A stretch of 64,000 bases of DNA from contig NZ_JACHFL010000009.1 of NCBI RefSeq assembly GCF_014201875.1, positions 62,001-126,000 on the forward strand. Reading direction: 5' to 3'. This DNA comes from Deinococcus humi (GTDB lineage Bacteria > Deinococcota > Deinococci > Deinococcales > Deinococcaceae). The notes below the pieces were generated by a model. It saw only the letters and a program-made list of their open reading frames with translations, searched no databases and had not been told where the DNA came from. Of this stretch, positions 8,690 to 17,571 are shown in pieces (position 1 is the first letter of the stretch; every line of letters begins with the position of its first letter). The position numbers and the translations under genes were made by a program.

Positions 8690-9268
8690 CTAGCGGCGTC
8701 CCGCCAGCGCCCAAGCACCCGGCAGCAGCAGCGCGGCCAGTCCCAACTTCAGCGCGTCGCCGGCCAGGAAGGGCAGCAGGCCCGCGCTCAGCAGGGGCTG
8801 GCCGCTCAGGCCGGTGACCAGCCCCAGCCACAGCAGGCCCAGCGCGTAGATCACGGCGCTGCCCGCCAGCATCGCCAGCACTGTGCCCAGGGGACGGCGG
8901 TCCAGCGCAAAGCGTTCCACCAGAAAGCCCACCAGCGCGGCGGCGAAGGGAAAGGCCAGCAGAAAGCCCCCCGTGGGGCCAGCAAACTTGGCGACGCTGC
9001 CGACGCCCCCTGCGAACACCGGCAGGCCCACCGCGCCCGCTGCCAGATACAGCGCCAGTGCCGCGAAGGCCCGTTTCCAGCCCAGCGCCGCGCCGACGAG
9101 CAGCACACCTAGCGTTTGCAGGGTGACGGGGACGGGCTTGAGGGGCAATTCGGCCTGCGCCAGCAGCGCGATCAATGCCGCGCCGCCCACGACGAGCAGC
9201 AGGTCCCGGGTCAGGCTGGGAGCGGGGGCCAGGGTACGGGCCAGGGTGGGATGGGTGAGCTGGGTCAT
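8690..9268 (-). CDS. bioY: Biotin transporter S component BioY
   Basis: ECF-type vitamin transporter substrate-binding subunit, 192 residues, about six membrane helices. The ATG at 9268 has a strong Shine-Dalgarno (AAGGAG, 7 nt spacing), so the open frame to 9340 is not used. BioY motifs seen are PVPVTLQTLGVLLVGAALG (about 46-64) and GPTGGFLLAFPFAA (about 101-114). It sits 55 bp downstream of birA on the same strand, so biotin uptake and biotin sensing/ligation are linked. No EcfA/EcfT genes are in the window. A terminator follows the gene. Confidence 0.93.
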   Translation of the reverse strand: MTQLTHPTLARTLAPAPSLTRDLLLVVGGAALIALLAQAELPLKPVPVTLQTLGVLLVGAALGWKRAFAALALYLAAGAVGLPVFAGGVGSVAKFAGPTGGFLLAFPFAAALVGFLVERFALDRRPLGTVLAMLAGSAVIYALGLLWLGLVTGLSGQPLLSAGLLPFLAGDALKLGLAALLLPGAWALAGRR

Positions 9269-9323
9269 GGGATTCTCCTTGAGAGGCGTGGGGCGTGGGA
9301 TTGGAAACAGTGAACGTCGAGCC

Positions 9324-10280
9324 TCACGGGGCCGGTCCACCGTCCAGTGTGCCGATCAGCTCGACGTCTCCGGCGCTGACGGTGTGCGTGCCGTCCAGGG
9401 TCCGGACGATCAGGCTGCCGCCCGCGTCTAACCGCTCGGCCACACCTTCCAGTGGGCCGCGCGAGGTCTGAACGCGCACAGGGCGGCCCAGGGTGACACT
9501 CGCCCCCGCCCATGCCTCCAGAATCTCGGCGGGGGGGGCCCGCAGCCAGCGCTCCAGTTGAGAGAGGATGTCTCCCAACACCTCTGCGCGACTCACTTCG
9601 GGGCGCAGCTCGTTCAGATGGGCCGCCCCCGCTGGAGCGCCGGAGACGTTCAGGCCGATGCCCAGGACCGCGCGCCGCGCTTCCTCGCCGCGCAGGTCCG
9701 CCTCCAGCAGAATGCCGGCCAGTTTGCGCCCGTCCGGGGCCAGCAGGTCGTTGGGCCACTTCAGTCCGCCGACGCCGCAGGCCGCCGCCACCGCCACGCC
9801 CGCCGCCAGCGGCATCAGTGCCAGTTCGGGCAGGGTCAGGGGGGCCTCGCCCGCGTCCCCTGCACCGCGCAGCAGCACGCTGAAGGTCAGGGCTCCAGGG
9901 GTGGGGGTCCAGGCCCGCCCACGCCGCCCGCGCCCGCCCGTCTGCCGCTCGGCCACCACCACCGCGCCGTGTGGAGCGGGGTCCATGGCGTCGTCGGCCC
10001 AGGCGCGGACCGTGTCCTGCGTGCTGCCCACGGTGCCCAGGTAACGCATGGCTGCGCCCAGGACTCCGTCCCGGCGCACCAGTTGTGGCGCAGGGGTGCC
10101 CGGAGTCAGGGCGTACCCGGCGCGGGTAATTTGCAAGGGAACACCGTCCTCCAGCAGTCGGTGGGCCAGGGTATTGACTGTGACACGGCCCAGGCCCAGC
10201 GGCCCGGCCAGCACTTCCCCGGACTGGGGAGTGTCGGTCAGCAGGGACAGCAGGCGGCCAGGGTTCGACGGAGGGGACAT
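9324..10280 (-). CDS. birA: Biotin-[acetyl-CoA-carboxylase] ligase / repressor BirA
   Basis: Bifunctional BirA, 318 residues from the ATG at 10280. An N-terminal winged-helix part (about 1-70: GRLLSLLTDTPQSGEVLAG, LGRVTVNTLAHRLLEDG) precedes the ligase domain with the biotinyl-AMP loop GGRGRRGRAW, KWPNDLL and the C-terminal domain beginning near SLIVRTLDG. The frame stays open to 10490 but overlaps the divergent fur-type gene, so the internal ATG is preferred. The helix-turn-helix suggests control of biotin genes such as the adjacent bioY. I could not identify a BirA operator with confidence. Confidence 0.9.
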   Translation of the reverse strand: MSPPSNPGRLLSLLTDTPQSGEVLAGPLGLGRVTVNTLAHRLLEDGVPLQITRAGYALTPGTPAPQLVRRDGVLGAAMRYLGTVGSTQDTVRAWADDAMDPAPHGAVVVAERQTGGRGRRGRAWTPTPGALTFSVLLRGAGDAGEAPLTLPELALMPLAAGVAVAAACGVGGLKWPNDLLAPDGRKLAGILLEADLRGEEARRAVLGIGLNVSGAPAGAAHLNELRPEVSRAEVLGDILSQLERWLRAPPAEILEAWAGASVTLGRPVRVQTSRGPLEGVAERLDAGGSLIVRTLDGTHTVSAGDVELIGTLDGGPAP

Positions 10281-10388
10281 CTCGTTCAGTGTTCTACGGG
10301 TTTGGGTGAACGAAAAGCAAGGGGGCGGCCCCTGCGCGGCGACAGGGCACCGCGCCCCACCTCCCATTTTCACCCGCATTGCCTTTGC

Positions 10389-10394
10389 TAGACT
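10389..10394 (+). promoter_or_regulatory. -10 hexamer TAGACT
   Basis: It ends 6 nt before the ATG at 10401 of the Fur-family gene. Confidence 0.6.
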
Positions 10395-10400
10395 GAGTTC

Positions 10401-10799
<399 letters not shown>

Positions 10800-10875
10800 C
10801 GCGGCAAACTTCCGTTCAGGCACCCACTGTTTTGGACCCGCTCCCAGATCAACCGGTGCGGCCCAGTAGGGCGCG

Positions 10876-10881
10876 TAAGGT
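10876..10881 (+). promoter_or_regulatory. -10 hexamer TAAGGT
   Basis: It ends 5 nt before the ATG at 10887 of the large membrane protein gene. Confidence 0.45.
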
Positions 10882-10886
10882 AGAGC

Positions 10887-13652
10887 ATGTTCGAACTGCT
10901 GGCCTTTCTGGCCCTGATCGTGTCGTTCGTGGCCCTGTCCCGCGCGGGGAAGTCGCAGCAGCAGGTCAGGAGCCTGGCGCAGCGGCTCGAAGTGCTGGAA
11001 ACCGAACTACAGGCGGCGCGGCAGCCTCCGGGGACGGGCCTGTCCCTCCAGACGTCAGCCCCCGACACAGCTTCCGCACTGGAAACGGCCTCTGGGATGC
11101 GCCAGCCCCACCACCCGCCCCAGTGGCCGGAAGCTCAGTCCGCATCCTCAATCTCTGCGCCGCCAGAGGCGCTACCCAGACCACGCGGGCCGTCGCTGTG
11201 GGGGCCGCAGTTCAGTCGGGCACGCATCAGCCTGATCGGCGGGGTGCTGGTGTTGGGCGGGCTGGCCTTCACGCTACGGGCGCTGGGCGCTCCGGCGTGG
11301 ACCCTGCTGCTGGCAGTGTTCGCCTTCGGGGGTCTGCTGTACTTCAATGCGCGCTGGGTGCCGTGGCCGGTATCGGGAGCGCTGCGTGGGCTGGGCTACG
11401 GCGTGACGGCGCTGGGCGTGGGCAGCCTGTCGCCCCAGTTACCGGGCGATTGGGGGCCCGGCGCAGTGATGCTTGGCTTGCTGGGGCTCAGTGCGGCCCT
11501 GCTGCAAGATGCCCTGCGCCGCCGCGCGCTGCTGCTGGGCGCGCTGGCAGTGGGCGGCTCAGCCCTGAGCACCTGGATGCTCACCGACGATCTGGGGCGC
11601 TGGTCCATCCCCGCGGCGGGCGCGGCGTTGTTGCTGGCCGCGGTGGCGGTGTGGCAGGGCCGCGCGGAGCAGCACGCAACCCCGGCCGATGAACAGGGCG
11701 ACCCGGCTGGGCCAGATGCCCCCGCTTCCCGCCGCGCGGCGTTGGCGCTGACGCTGGGTGCGGCGGGCGCCGTGCCACTGGGCTGGGTCGTGGCCTCGGC
11801 CAGCCATGCACAGGACGGCTTGTGGTCTGGGACAGCTGGGCTGGCACGGATGACCTTCCAGCTCACGGGCGGTCCGCTGGCCCTGTTGCCGTGGCTGGCC
11901 TTCAGCCTGCTGGCCCTGTCCGTCCCGCTGGCGTTGCTCACCCGGCGGCGGCAGGGGCTGGATGGAGATTTTCAAGATGACCGTCCCGACGGCGTGACCC
12001 TGGGGGCGGCCTGGGCGATACTGGCCCCACAGGTGCTGGTGGCGGCGGCAGTGGGGGCGGCCTTCAACAGCGGCTGGCTCCCGACAGGGGCCCTGGCCCT
12101 AATTATCCTGGCTGCGCTGGTGATGGCGACGCATGTGGCCTGGACGCGACGGAATACTCAGGACTCACCGCTGGCAAACACAGTGGCGGGCAGCCTGACA
12201 GCGGGCGCGGCGGGGGTGGCCGGGGCGCTGGCCCTGAGCGTGCTGGGACCGCGCACGGAAGCCCTGGCCCTGGCCGGGGTGACGTCGGCGCTGGTGCTGG
12301 TAGGCCTGTCAGGACGCAGCCGCTTCTGGCTGCGGACAGGTGCGCTGGGCTTGGGGGTCACGGCGCTGTGGGGAGCCTGGGGGACGGTGAGCCTCGCGCT
12401 GGGCACAAACCTGCTGGCCTCGCCGGATGTCCTCCGCACGGCGCTGATGGGGGCGGTACCCGCCGCACTGGGCCTGCTGGCCGCGTGGCGGCTGGGCCAA
12501 GACAGCTGGGCTACGGCCCCGCCGCCTGCCAGAGCGGTCAGGGCGGCGGAGCCGGGCCAGCCACAGTTCCCTGCTCACCCTGGCCGCCGCTGGTCTCCGA
12601 CACTGCTGGCGGGCCTGTGCAGCGCTGTGCTGGCGGTGGCGCTGCTGCCCGCTGGGGCGGCTGTGCTGGCCGGGGGGGTAGTGCTGGCAGGGGCAGTGTT
12701 GTGGACACACGCGGCACATGAAGGAGGCAACACGGTTCCGTTCTGGACGGCTGCGCCGCTGCTGACCCTGGGCAGCCTCCTGCTGCTCTTCAATGTGGGC
12801 GGCTCCATGTCGTCACGTCCGCTGAGCCTGGGGTTCATGTCGGCCCTGCTGGCGGGCGCCGGCCTGCTGCGGGCCACGCCAGGCACTTTTGCCACTGCCC
12901 CCCCGCGTCTGCTGGCTGAGGGAACGGCTCTGACCGTGCTGGCCCTGGCCCTGGCCCGCACCGGGCTGCACTGGTGGCCCATGCTGGGCCTGCCGGGCTC
13001 ACTGGCGCTGCTGGCCCTCCTCACTTCCCCCTTGAGATTGACCCTGGGCTGGAGCCGCATGGACACGTTGCTGGGCCTGGGCGGCCTGATCCTGCTGAGC
13101 CTGACCCTGGCGGGCTGGCCGGGCGGCGCCGGAGCGGAACTGGGCCGCGTCCAGGTGGCCGCGCCGGGCGGCGTGGTCCTGGCCGCCGTGTGGTGGTTGA
13201 CCCGCACGGCGCCCGGCCTGAAGGTGATGGGCCGCCTGAGCCGTCCATTTGGAGGCCTCCCGCCAGAGGCAGGGGCGCACCCGCCGGTCACCCTTGCGCT
13301 GTGGCTGGGCGGCTGGGCGCTGCTGGTTCCGCTGGCCCTGGGCGTTTGGCTCAGCCCACAGGCCGCAGGCTTCCAGCCGTGGCTGGTGGCGTCCAGCCTG
13401 GCGTTGCTGGCGGTGGGCCTGGAGGCCGCGGTTCGGGCCCACCGGTCAGGCGGAACGGGGGCCAGAGCGCTGTGGACCGCCGGACTGGCATTGATCGCCG
13501 GGGCCGGAGTCAAGGGCGCGCTGCTGGACGCCGCCTCCTTTCCCAACGCATCGGCAGGACTTGGAATCGCCGTGCTGGTCACCGGCCTGAGCCTGCTGGC
13601 CGTGGCGATCCTGGCCCCCCGCCCGGCGGCTCCTGTCCCTTCCAACGATTGA
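10887..13652 (+). CDS. Large polytopic membrane protein, DUF2339-like
   Basis: The protein has 921 residues. A single N-terminal helix (MFELLAFLALIVSFVALS) leads into a short coiled coil (about 21-45: QQVRSLAQRLEVLETELQAA), a Pro/Ser-rich linker, and then more than twenty hydrophobic segments to the C terminus. The first repeat (RISLIGGVLVLGGLAFTLRA, about 113-132) resembles DUF2339, whose members share the coiled-coil-then-many-helices layout. No catalytic motif is visible and the function is unknown. The composition is dominated by Leu/Ala/Gly, typical of its neighbours. Confidence 0.75.
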   Translation: MFELLAFLALIVSFVALSRAGKSQQQVRSLAQRLEVLETELQAARQPPGTGLSLQTSAPDTASALETASGMRQPHHPPQWPEAQSASSISAPPEALPRPRGPSLWGPQFSRARISLIGGVLVLGGLAFTLRALGAPAWTLLLAVFAFGGLLYFNARWVPWPVSGALRGLGYGVTALGVGSLSPQLPGDWGPGAVMLGLLGLSAALLQDALRRRALLLGALAVGGSALSTWMLTDDLGRWSIPAAGAALLLAAVAVWQGRAEQHATPADEQGDPAGPDAPASRRAALALTLGAAGAVPLGWVVASASHAQDGLWSGTAGLARMTFQLTGGPLALLPWLAFSLLALSVPLALLTRRRQGLDGDFQDDRPDGVTLGAAWAILAPQVLVAAAVGAAFNSGWLPTGALALIILAALVMATHVAWTRRNTQDSPLANTVAGSLTAGAAGVAGALALSVLGPRTEALALAGVTSALVLVGLSGRSRFWLRTGALGLGVTALWGAWGTVSLALGTNLLASPDVLRTALMGAVPAALGLLAAWRLGQDSWATAPPPARAVRAAEPGQPQFPAHPGRRWSPTLLAGLCSAVLAVALLPAGAAVLAGGVVLAGAVLWTHAAHEGGNTVPFWTAAPLLTLGSLLLLFNVGGSMSSRPLSLGFMSALLAGAGLLRATPGTFATAPPRLLAEGTALTVLALALARTGLHWWPMLGLPGSLALLALLTSPLRLTLGWSRMDTLLGLGGLILLSLTLAGWPGGAGAELGRVQVAAPGGVVLAAVWWLTRTAPGLKVMGRLSRPFGGLPPEAGAHPPVTLALWLGGWALLVPLALGVWLSPQAAGFQPWLVASSLALLAVGLEAAVRAHRSGGTGARALWTAGLALIAGAGVKGALLDAASFPNASAGLGIAVLVTGLSLLAVAILAPRPAAPVPSND

Positions 13653-13685
13653 GGGGAACCCTGGCCACCTCATCCGCCGATGCTC

Positions 13686-13691
13686 TACGCT
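13686..13691 (+). promoter_or_regulatory. -10 hexamer TACGCT
   Basis: It ends 6 nt before the ATG at 13698 of the OsmC-family gene, arguing against the upstream ATG at 13680. Confidence 0.6.
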
Positions 13692-13697
13692 GCGGCC

Positions 13698-14114
13698 ATG
13701 ACTGCTGCCAACACGAAAACCTTGAATGTCACCTGGCTGGGCGAGCAGCGCTACCTAGGCGTCAGCGCCAGCGGCCACCAATTGCTGATTGACAACAGCC
13801 CCACCAAGATCGGCGTGTCCCCGATGGAGGCCCTGCTGGGCGCGCTGGCCACTTGCACCGCCTATGACGTGGTGGAGGTGATGAAAAAACGCCGCACGCC
13901 GCTGGCGAGCTACCGCATTGAAGTTGAAGGCCAGCGCGCCGACACGGACCCCAAACGCTATACCCACATCACCGTGCGGCACATTGCGGGCGGAGAGGGC
14001 GTGACCGCAGAGGCGCTCGAGCGGGCCGCGCACCTGAGCCACGAGAAATACTGCTCGGTGGCCGCCAGCCTGAACAGCGAGATCACGGTGGAAACGCGGG
14101 TGGAAGAGGGCTGA
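13698..14114 (+). CDS. OsmC/YhfA-family peroxiredoxin-like protein
   Basis: The protein has 138 residues. OsmC-family proteins reduce organic hydroperoxides with two cysteines, one in each half. Both are present: GVSPMEALLGALATCTAYDV (about residue 54) and HEKYCSVAASL (about 118). The start is fixed at 13698 by the -10 hexamer; the ATG at 13680 overlaps that promoter. It converges on the APH-like gene with 13 bp between stops. Confidence 0.88.
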   Translation: MTAANTKTLNVTWLGEQRYLGVSASGHQLLIDNSPTKIGVSPMEALLGALATCTAYDVVEVMKKRRTPLASYRIEVEGQRADTDPKRYTHITVRHIAGGEGVTAEALERAAHLSHEKYCSVAASLNSEITVETRVEEG

Positions 14115-14127
14115 ACGCTCCCGCAGC

Positions 14128-15399
14128 TCAGCCCTCTGGCTGTGCCACCAAGCGGCGCAGATGCTCCAGATGGACGCCGCGCCACTCCGTCTGGTCTTCC
14201 ACCGCCCCCTGAATTCCGTCCACGTAGCCCAGAGCGCGGAACAGCTCGCCCAGGGTCAGGGCGTCGTTGAATAGGGCGCGCAGTTCAGGCAGCGGCGCTA
14301 AGTCACTCCAGGCGTCCAGGTAGGCGTCGGTGGCGGCGGCCAGCGCCCGCCGCTGTGATGCGCCGAGCTGATCCATCGCCTCGAAGCCCAGGAAATAGGC
14401 CGGGTTGGCGTCCAGAAACGGGTGGGTGAGGCACACATCGGACCAGTCCAGGAACGTGAAGCGGCCGTCCCGCTCCACCACGTTTCCGCCGTGCAGGTCC
14501 CCGTGGCCCAGCGTCCGTGGCAGCGGGCTGGTCATCAGACGTCGCAGGGCAGCTTCCAGTTGTGGGCGCTGACCACGCAGGCCTTCGGCGGCTTCGGGTG
14601 TGAAGCCACCGGCCTGACCGATCAACAGCGCCTCGTCCGAGAGAAGGTGTTCGAGCCAACCCAGCACGTATTCCGGCCCGCGGTCCCGGAGCGTCCAGCC
14701 GCCCAGCAACGGAATACTGGCCCGCTGCACCCGCGCCAGATGGCGCATGAGCGCGTTCAGGTCGGGGGCACTCTGCTCCTCACCCGTATCGGCCAGGAGC
14801 AGCAACCCGCGCCGCGTGTCGGCGGCCAGCACAGGTGGAGCGGCGCCCGTCAGTTCGCAGGCCAGCAGGGGCGTGACCTCCACCTCACGCCGGAAGAAGT
14901 CGGGGACGCCCTTGAAGTACACCCGCCCGCCAGTGGTCTCGACCCGCCACAGCACGCTGATCTGCCAGTGCTTCAGGACCGTGGGCTGTCCCTGGCGCGT
15001 CCAGCCCTGCGCGGCCAGTTCGGCGTCCAGCCACGCCAGAGCGCCAGCGTGCCAGCCGGGACGCATCCAGGGAGTGCGGGCGGGGATCAGGGCAGCCTCG
15101 GCCCAGGCCCGATGCCGGGGTGGGAGTTCGGAGACGGGCCGCCAGTCCAGCTGCGCGTCCCCATCAGCTTCCAACTGCCACACCGACTCGGCGCGGCGCA
15201 CACCCTCCACCTCGCCTGCATGATGGAAGTGAATCCGGCGCAACAGCGTGCTGGGCAGGCCAGCGGCCCGCGCCGCCTCTGCCACGTTCGCGCCAAAATA
15301 CGACGTCTGATCGGTGGTCAGGATGTGCAGCGCCGCCTGCCCGTCCTCGCAAAACAGCAGGTGCAGCGTGGTCTTGCGGCGTGGGCCAGGGCCGGACAT
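14128..15399 (-). CDS. Aminoglycoside phosphotransferase-like (APH) kinase with extra N-terminal domain
   Basis: The protein has 423 residues from the ATG at 15399; the open frame continues to 15780 but overlaps the divergent gene. The C-terminal half is an APH/choline-kinase fold with the catalytic loop LGHGDLHGGNVV and the metal-binding FLDWSD (about residues 315-345). The N-terminal about 90 residues (LHLLFCEDGQAALHIL, FHHAGEVEGV, WRPVSELP) resemble a small alpha/beta or Nudix-like domain but I see no Nudix box. The substrate is unknown; family members phosphorylate antibiotics, choline, sugars or amino acids. It is divergent from the 81-residue gene at 15502. Confidence 0.8.
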   Translation of the reverse strand: MSGPGPRRKTTLHLLFCEDGQAALHILTTDQTSYFGANVAEAARAAGLPSTLLRRIHFHHAGEVEGVRRAESVWQLEADGDAQLDWRPVSELPPRHRAWAEAALIPARTPWMRPGWHAGALAWLDAELAAQGWTRQGQPTVLKHWQISVLWRVETTGGRVYFKGVPDFFRREVEVTPLLACELTGAAPPVLAADTRRGLLLLADTGEEQSAPDLNALMRHLARVQRASIPLLGGWTLRDRGPEYVLGWLEHLLSDEALLIGQAGGFTPEAAEGLRGQRPQLEAALRRLMTSPLPRTLGHGDLHGGNVVERDGRFTFLDWSDVCLTHPFLDANPAYFLGFEAMDQLGASQRRALAAATDAYLDAWSDLAPLPELRALFNDALTLGELFRALGYVDGIQGAVEDQTEWRGVHLEHLRRLVAQPEG

Positions 15400-15501
15400 G
15401 CCGGCAGCCTGCCACACCGCCGCCGGCCCACGCATCCGCCGATTGGCCCAGCCCCATGGGCAGCGCAGTCGGATTGTTGCGGGCAGGGCAGAATGGAAGG
15501 C

Positions 15502-15747
15502 ATGACCGATCCCGAACGTGAACTGAACTTCGCCCGCGAGATCATCGGCCAGCGCGGGTACCGCGACGTGCCCACCGACGAGGTGCTGCGCGAGGCCGAG
15601 CGGTTGCTGAACGGCTGGATGGCGGGCGATTTCCGCATGGAGCGGCCTAAGCTGTATGACCACTACGCCCTGCTGCTGCTGGCCCTGCTCCAGAAGAACC
15701 GAGAGCTTGAAATGCGCGTTGAGGCGCTGGAGCAGCGGAATGCCTGA
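15502..15747 (+). CDS. Small protein overlapping trpF
   Basis: The protein has 81 residues. The ATG at 15502 follows GGAAGG; an in-frame ATG at 15493 is an alternative. It is helical, with a C-terminal Leu-rich and coiled-coil tail ([20 protein letters not shown], then VEALEQ). Its TGA (15745-15747) lies 8 nt inside trpF, so the two are probably translationally coupled. I do not recognise the family. Confidence 0.65.
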   Translation: MTDPERELNFAREIIGQRGYRDVPTDEVLREAERLLNGWMAGDFRMERPKLYDHYALLLLALLQKNRELEMRVEALEQRNA

Positions 15748-16363
15748 CCTCAGCCCCCAGGTCAAGGTCTGCGGCACCACCTCCGTCCACGACGCGGTGC
15801 TGTCGGCGCAGGCCGGGGCCGACGCCCTAGGGTTTATCTTCGCGCCCGTCAGTAAACGGCTGGTGTCGCCGGACGTGGCGCGCGAGGCTGGCCTGAGCGT
15901 GGGGCCAGCGGTGGCGCGGGTGGGTGTCTTTCTGGACCAGGGCCTGAACGAGGTGCTGCGAACGGCCGAGGCCGCACGGGTTTCGGCGGTGCAGCTTCAT
16001 GGGTCCCTTTCCGAGACGTTCGTGCGGACGGTGGCCGACTTTTACCCGGTGCTGCGCGTCGTGCGGCCCGACGAGCTGCCCGCAGCAGGAATGCGCTGGC
16101 AGGACGTACCGGGCGTGACCCTGATGCTGGACGCACCCCAGCCGGGCGGCGGCGTGCCGCTGGACTGGGACCGTCTGCGCCAGACCTTTCCGCCCGGCAC
16201 CTGGTTGGCCGGAGGCCTGGGGCCGTGGAACGTGGCGGAGGCGATTCGGGTCTTGCGGCCCGCTGGGGTGGACGCCGTGAGCCACCTGGAAGCCCGCCCT
16301 GGCGTGAAGGATCTGGCGAAAGTGACCGCCTTTATTGCGGCCGTCCGGGCCTCCACACCATGA
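15740..16363 (+). CDS. trpF: Phosphoribosylanthranilate isomerase TrpF
   Basis: TIM-barrel enzyme of tryptophan synthesis converting PRA to CdRP, 207 residues. Seen are the N-terminal KVCGTT with the catalytic Cys, [22 protein letters not shown], the catalytic Asp in [19 protein letters not shown], and the phosphate-binding end [16 protein letters not shown]. That last motif usually reads SSGVE, so SHLEA is divergent. The start is the ATG at 15740 inside the upstream small gene. No other trp gene is in the window. Its TGA abuts the DnaA-box cluster. Confidence 0.9.
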   Translation: MPDLSPQVKVCGTTSVHDAVLSAQAGADALGFIFAPVSKRLVSPDVAREAGLSVGPAVARVGVFLDQGLNEVLRTAEAARVSAVQLHGSLSETFVRTVADFYPVLRVVRPDELPAAGMRWQDVPGVTLMLDAPQPGGGVPLDWDRLRQTFPPGTWLAGGLGPWNVAEAIRVLRPAGVDAVSHLEARPGVKDLAKVTAFIAAVRASTP

Positions 16364-16532
16364 GTTATCCACAGTGAAACGGGAGCCTGTGGATAACTTC
16401 GCAGGCCGTGAAATATGGGCGAACAGGCCTGGATTTGCCGTCCAGAACAAGTTCAGCGCACATTTGGAACTGATGCGGCATTCACGCTATCCACAGTTTG
16501 TCCACAAGCCCTGTGGATAAAATTGTGGATAA
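16363..16532. other. Cluster of six DnaA-box-like 9-mers
   Basis: The 172-bp gap between the convergent stops of trpF and the metalloenzyme gene holds four exact copies of TTATCCACA: + at 16365-16373, - at 16388-16396, - at 16512-16520 and - at 16524-16532. Two single-mismatch copies lie on + at 16487-16495 (CTATCCACA) and 16498-16506 (TTGTCCACA). The first pair forms a perfect 12-bp inverted repeat (16363-16374/16387-16398). The last four are arranged ++-- around a centre near 16509. The gap is clearly less GC-rich than its surroundings. Both flanking genes point inward, so promoter control is unlikely. Roles could be a replication origin element, a DnaA-titration site, or hairpin terminators. 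Confidence 0.75.
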
Positions 16533-16535
16533 CTT

Positions 16536-17423
16536 TCAGCCGGGTAGAGGTGACAGGAGAGATTGCCCGTCATCAACGGAGTTCAGTCCAAACCACCCGG
16601 CGATGACCTGACCAGCCTCCACCACCGTCGTCGCCGCGCCCAGGTCCACCGCCGATCCGGCGAACGGCACACGCGCCACGGTGTGCGACTTGGTGTTCAG
16701 GTCTTCCAGATTGCCGTGATCGCTGCTGATCATCACCCGCGCCCCGGCGTCCAGCAATCCCAGCAACAGGGCGTCCACGCGGGCCAGGTAGGCAAAGGCC
16801 GCCGCCCGGGCGTCGGCGGGCGGTCCCTCCACGCGCCCCAGGTGGCCCAGCAGATCCCCGAACCACAGATCCGCCACGATCAGGTCATGCCCCTGGGCCG
16901 CCCCCGCCAGTTCCCGTCCCAGACGCGAGGTTTCAACCAGGCTCTGAACGGCCCCAAAAGGTTCGCGGTAATTCAGGCCCAGCGTCGCGCCCAGCGGGGG
17001 CACACCGGGCGGATTGAGCGGCAGGCCCCCCGCCGTGAACGAGAAGGGAAAACAGCCCATGCGGGGGCGGCGAGCCTGGGCTTCTAGATACTGCGGCACG
17101 TAGTGGTTCGCCAGCGCTGCCCTCGCTCCCACAGTCGCCAGCCGAACCGGCAAACTGGACTGGCGCAGCAGTCGTTGCAAGGTCGGCCCCGGATGCGGCC
17201 CGAAATGCTCGCCCATGTACCTGACGGCGTCCAGGCCCGTCAGCCAGCAGCTCTGCCCGGTGCCGGACTGGGGCAGGCCCGGCACGCCCAGGGCAGCGTC
17301 CAGAGCGGCTCCAGCGTCGATCAGAGGGCGCAGTGCGGGCAGGTCCTGCTCCCACACGCTGCCGGGCGGGGCGTCTATGGGGTGGCCCACGCCGTCCAGG
17401 GCCAGCCAGACCACACCGCTCAA
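16536..17423 (-). CDS. Alkaline-phosphatase-superfamily metalloenzyme (phosphoglycerate-mutase-like)
   Basis: The protein has 295 residues. Motifs fit the metalloenzyme superfamily of iPGM and phosphopentomutase: [10 protein letters not shown] (about 6-15), the nucleophile region [11 protein letters not shown] (about 53-63), [13 protein letters not shown] (about 186-198) and [16 protein letters not shown] (about 234-249). It is shorter than iPGM (about 510), so it lacks the inserted transferase domain; the specific reaction is unknown. The start is TTG at 17423 with GGAG 5 nt upstream; no ATG gives a sensible N terminus. Confidence 0.8.
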   Translation of the reverse strand: MSGVVWLALDGVGHPIDAPPGSVWEQDLPALRPLIDAGAALDAALGVPGLPQSGTGQSCWLTGLDAVRYMGEHFGPHPGPTLQRLLRQSSLPVRLATVGARAALANHYVPQYLEAQARRPRMGCFPFSFTAGGLPLNPPGVPPLGATLGLNYREPFGAVQSLVETSRLGRELAGAAQGHDLIVADLWFGDLLGHLGRVEGPPADARAAAFAYLARVDALLLGLLDAGARVMISSDHGNLEDLNTKSHTVARVPFAGSAVDLGAATTVVEAGQVIAGWFGLNSVDDGQSLLSPLPG

Positions 17424-17571
17424 CGCAACTCCATGCCGCCCAGCTTACGGCAGCTGGCCCGCAGCCCTTTGCCTCAGATCCCGCTGTCTCGACCGGGGAG
17501 GGACGGTGATCTGCCGAAACCATTCGTTTCAGGGCGTGGATGTGCGAACATCACGGCCTGAGCCCCCGCCC

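Noticed and set aside
16363..16532. Calling this gap the chromosomal oriC outright
   Set aside because: No dnaA, dnaN, parAB or AT-rich unwinding stretch is present, and hairpin terminators remain possible. Kept as a DnaA-box cluster only.
16335..16606. Short open frames crossing the DnaA-box gap
   Set aside because: They begin inside trpF or run into the metalloenzyme gene, have no promoter or ribosome site, and their sequence is explained by the repeated 9-mers.
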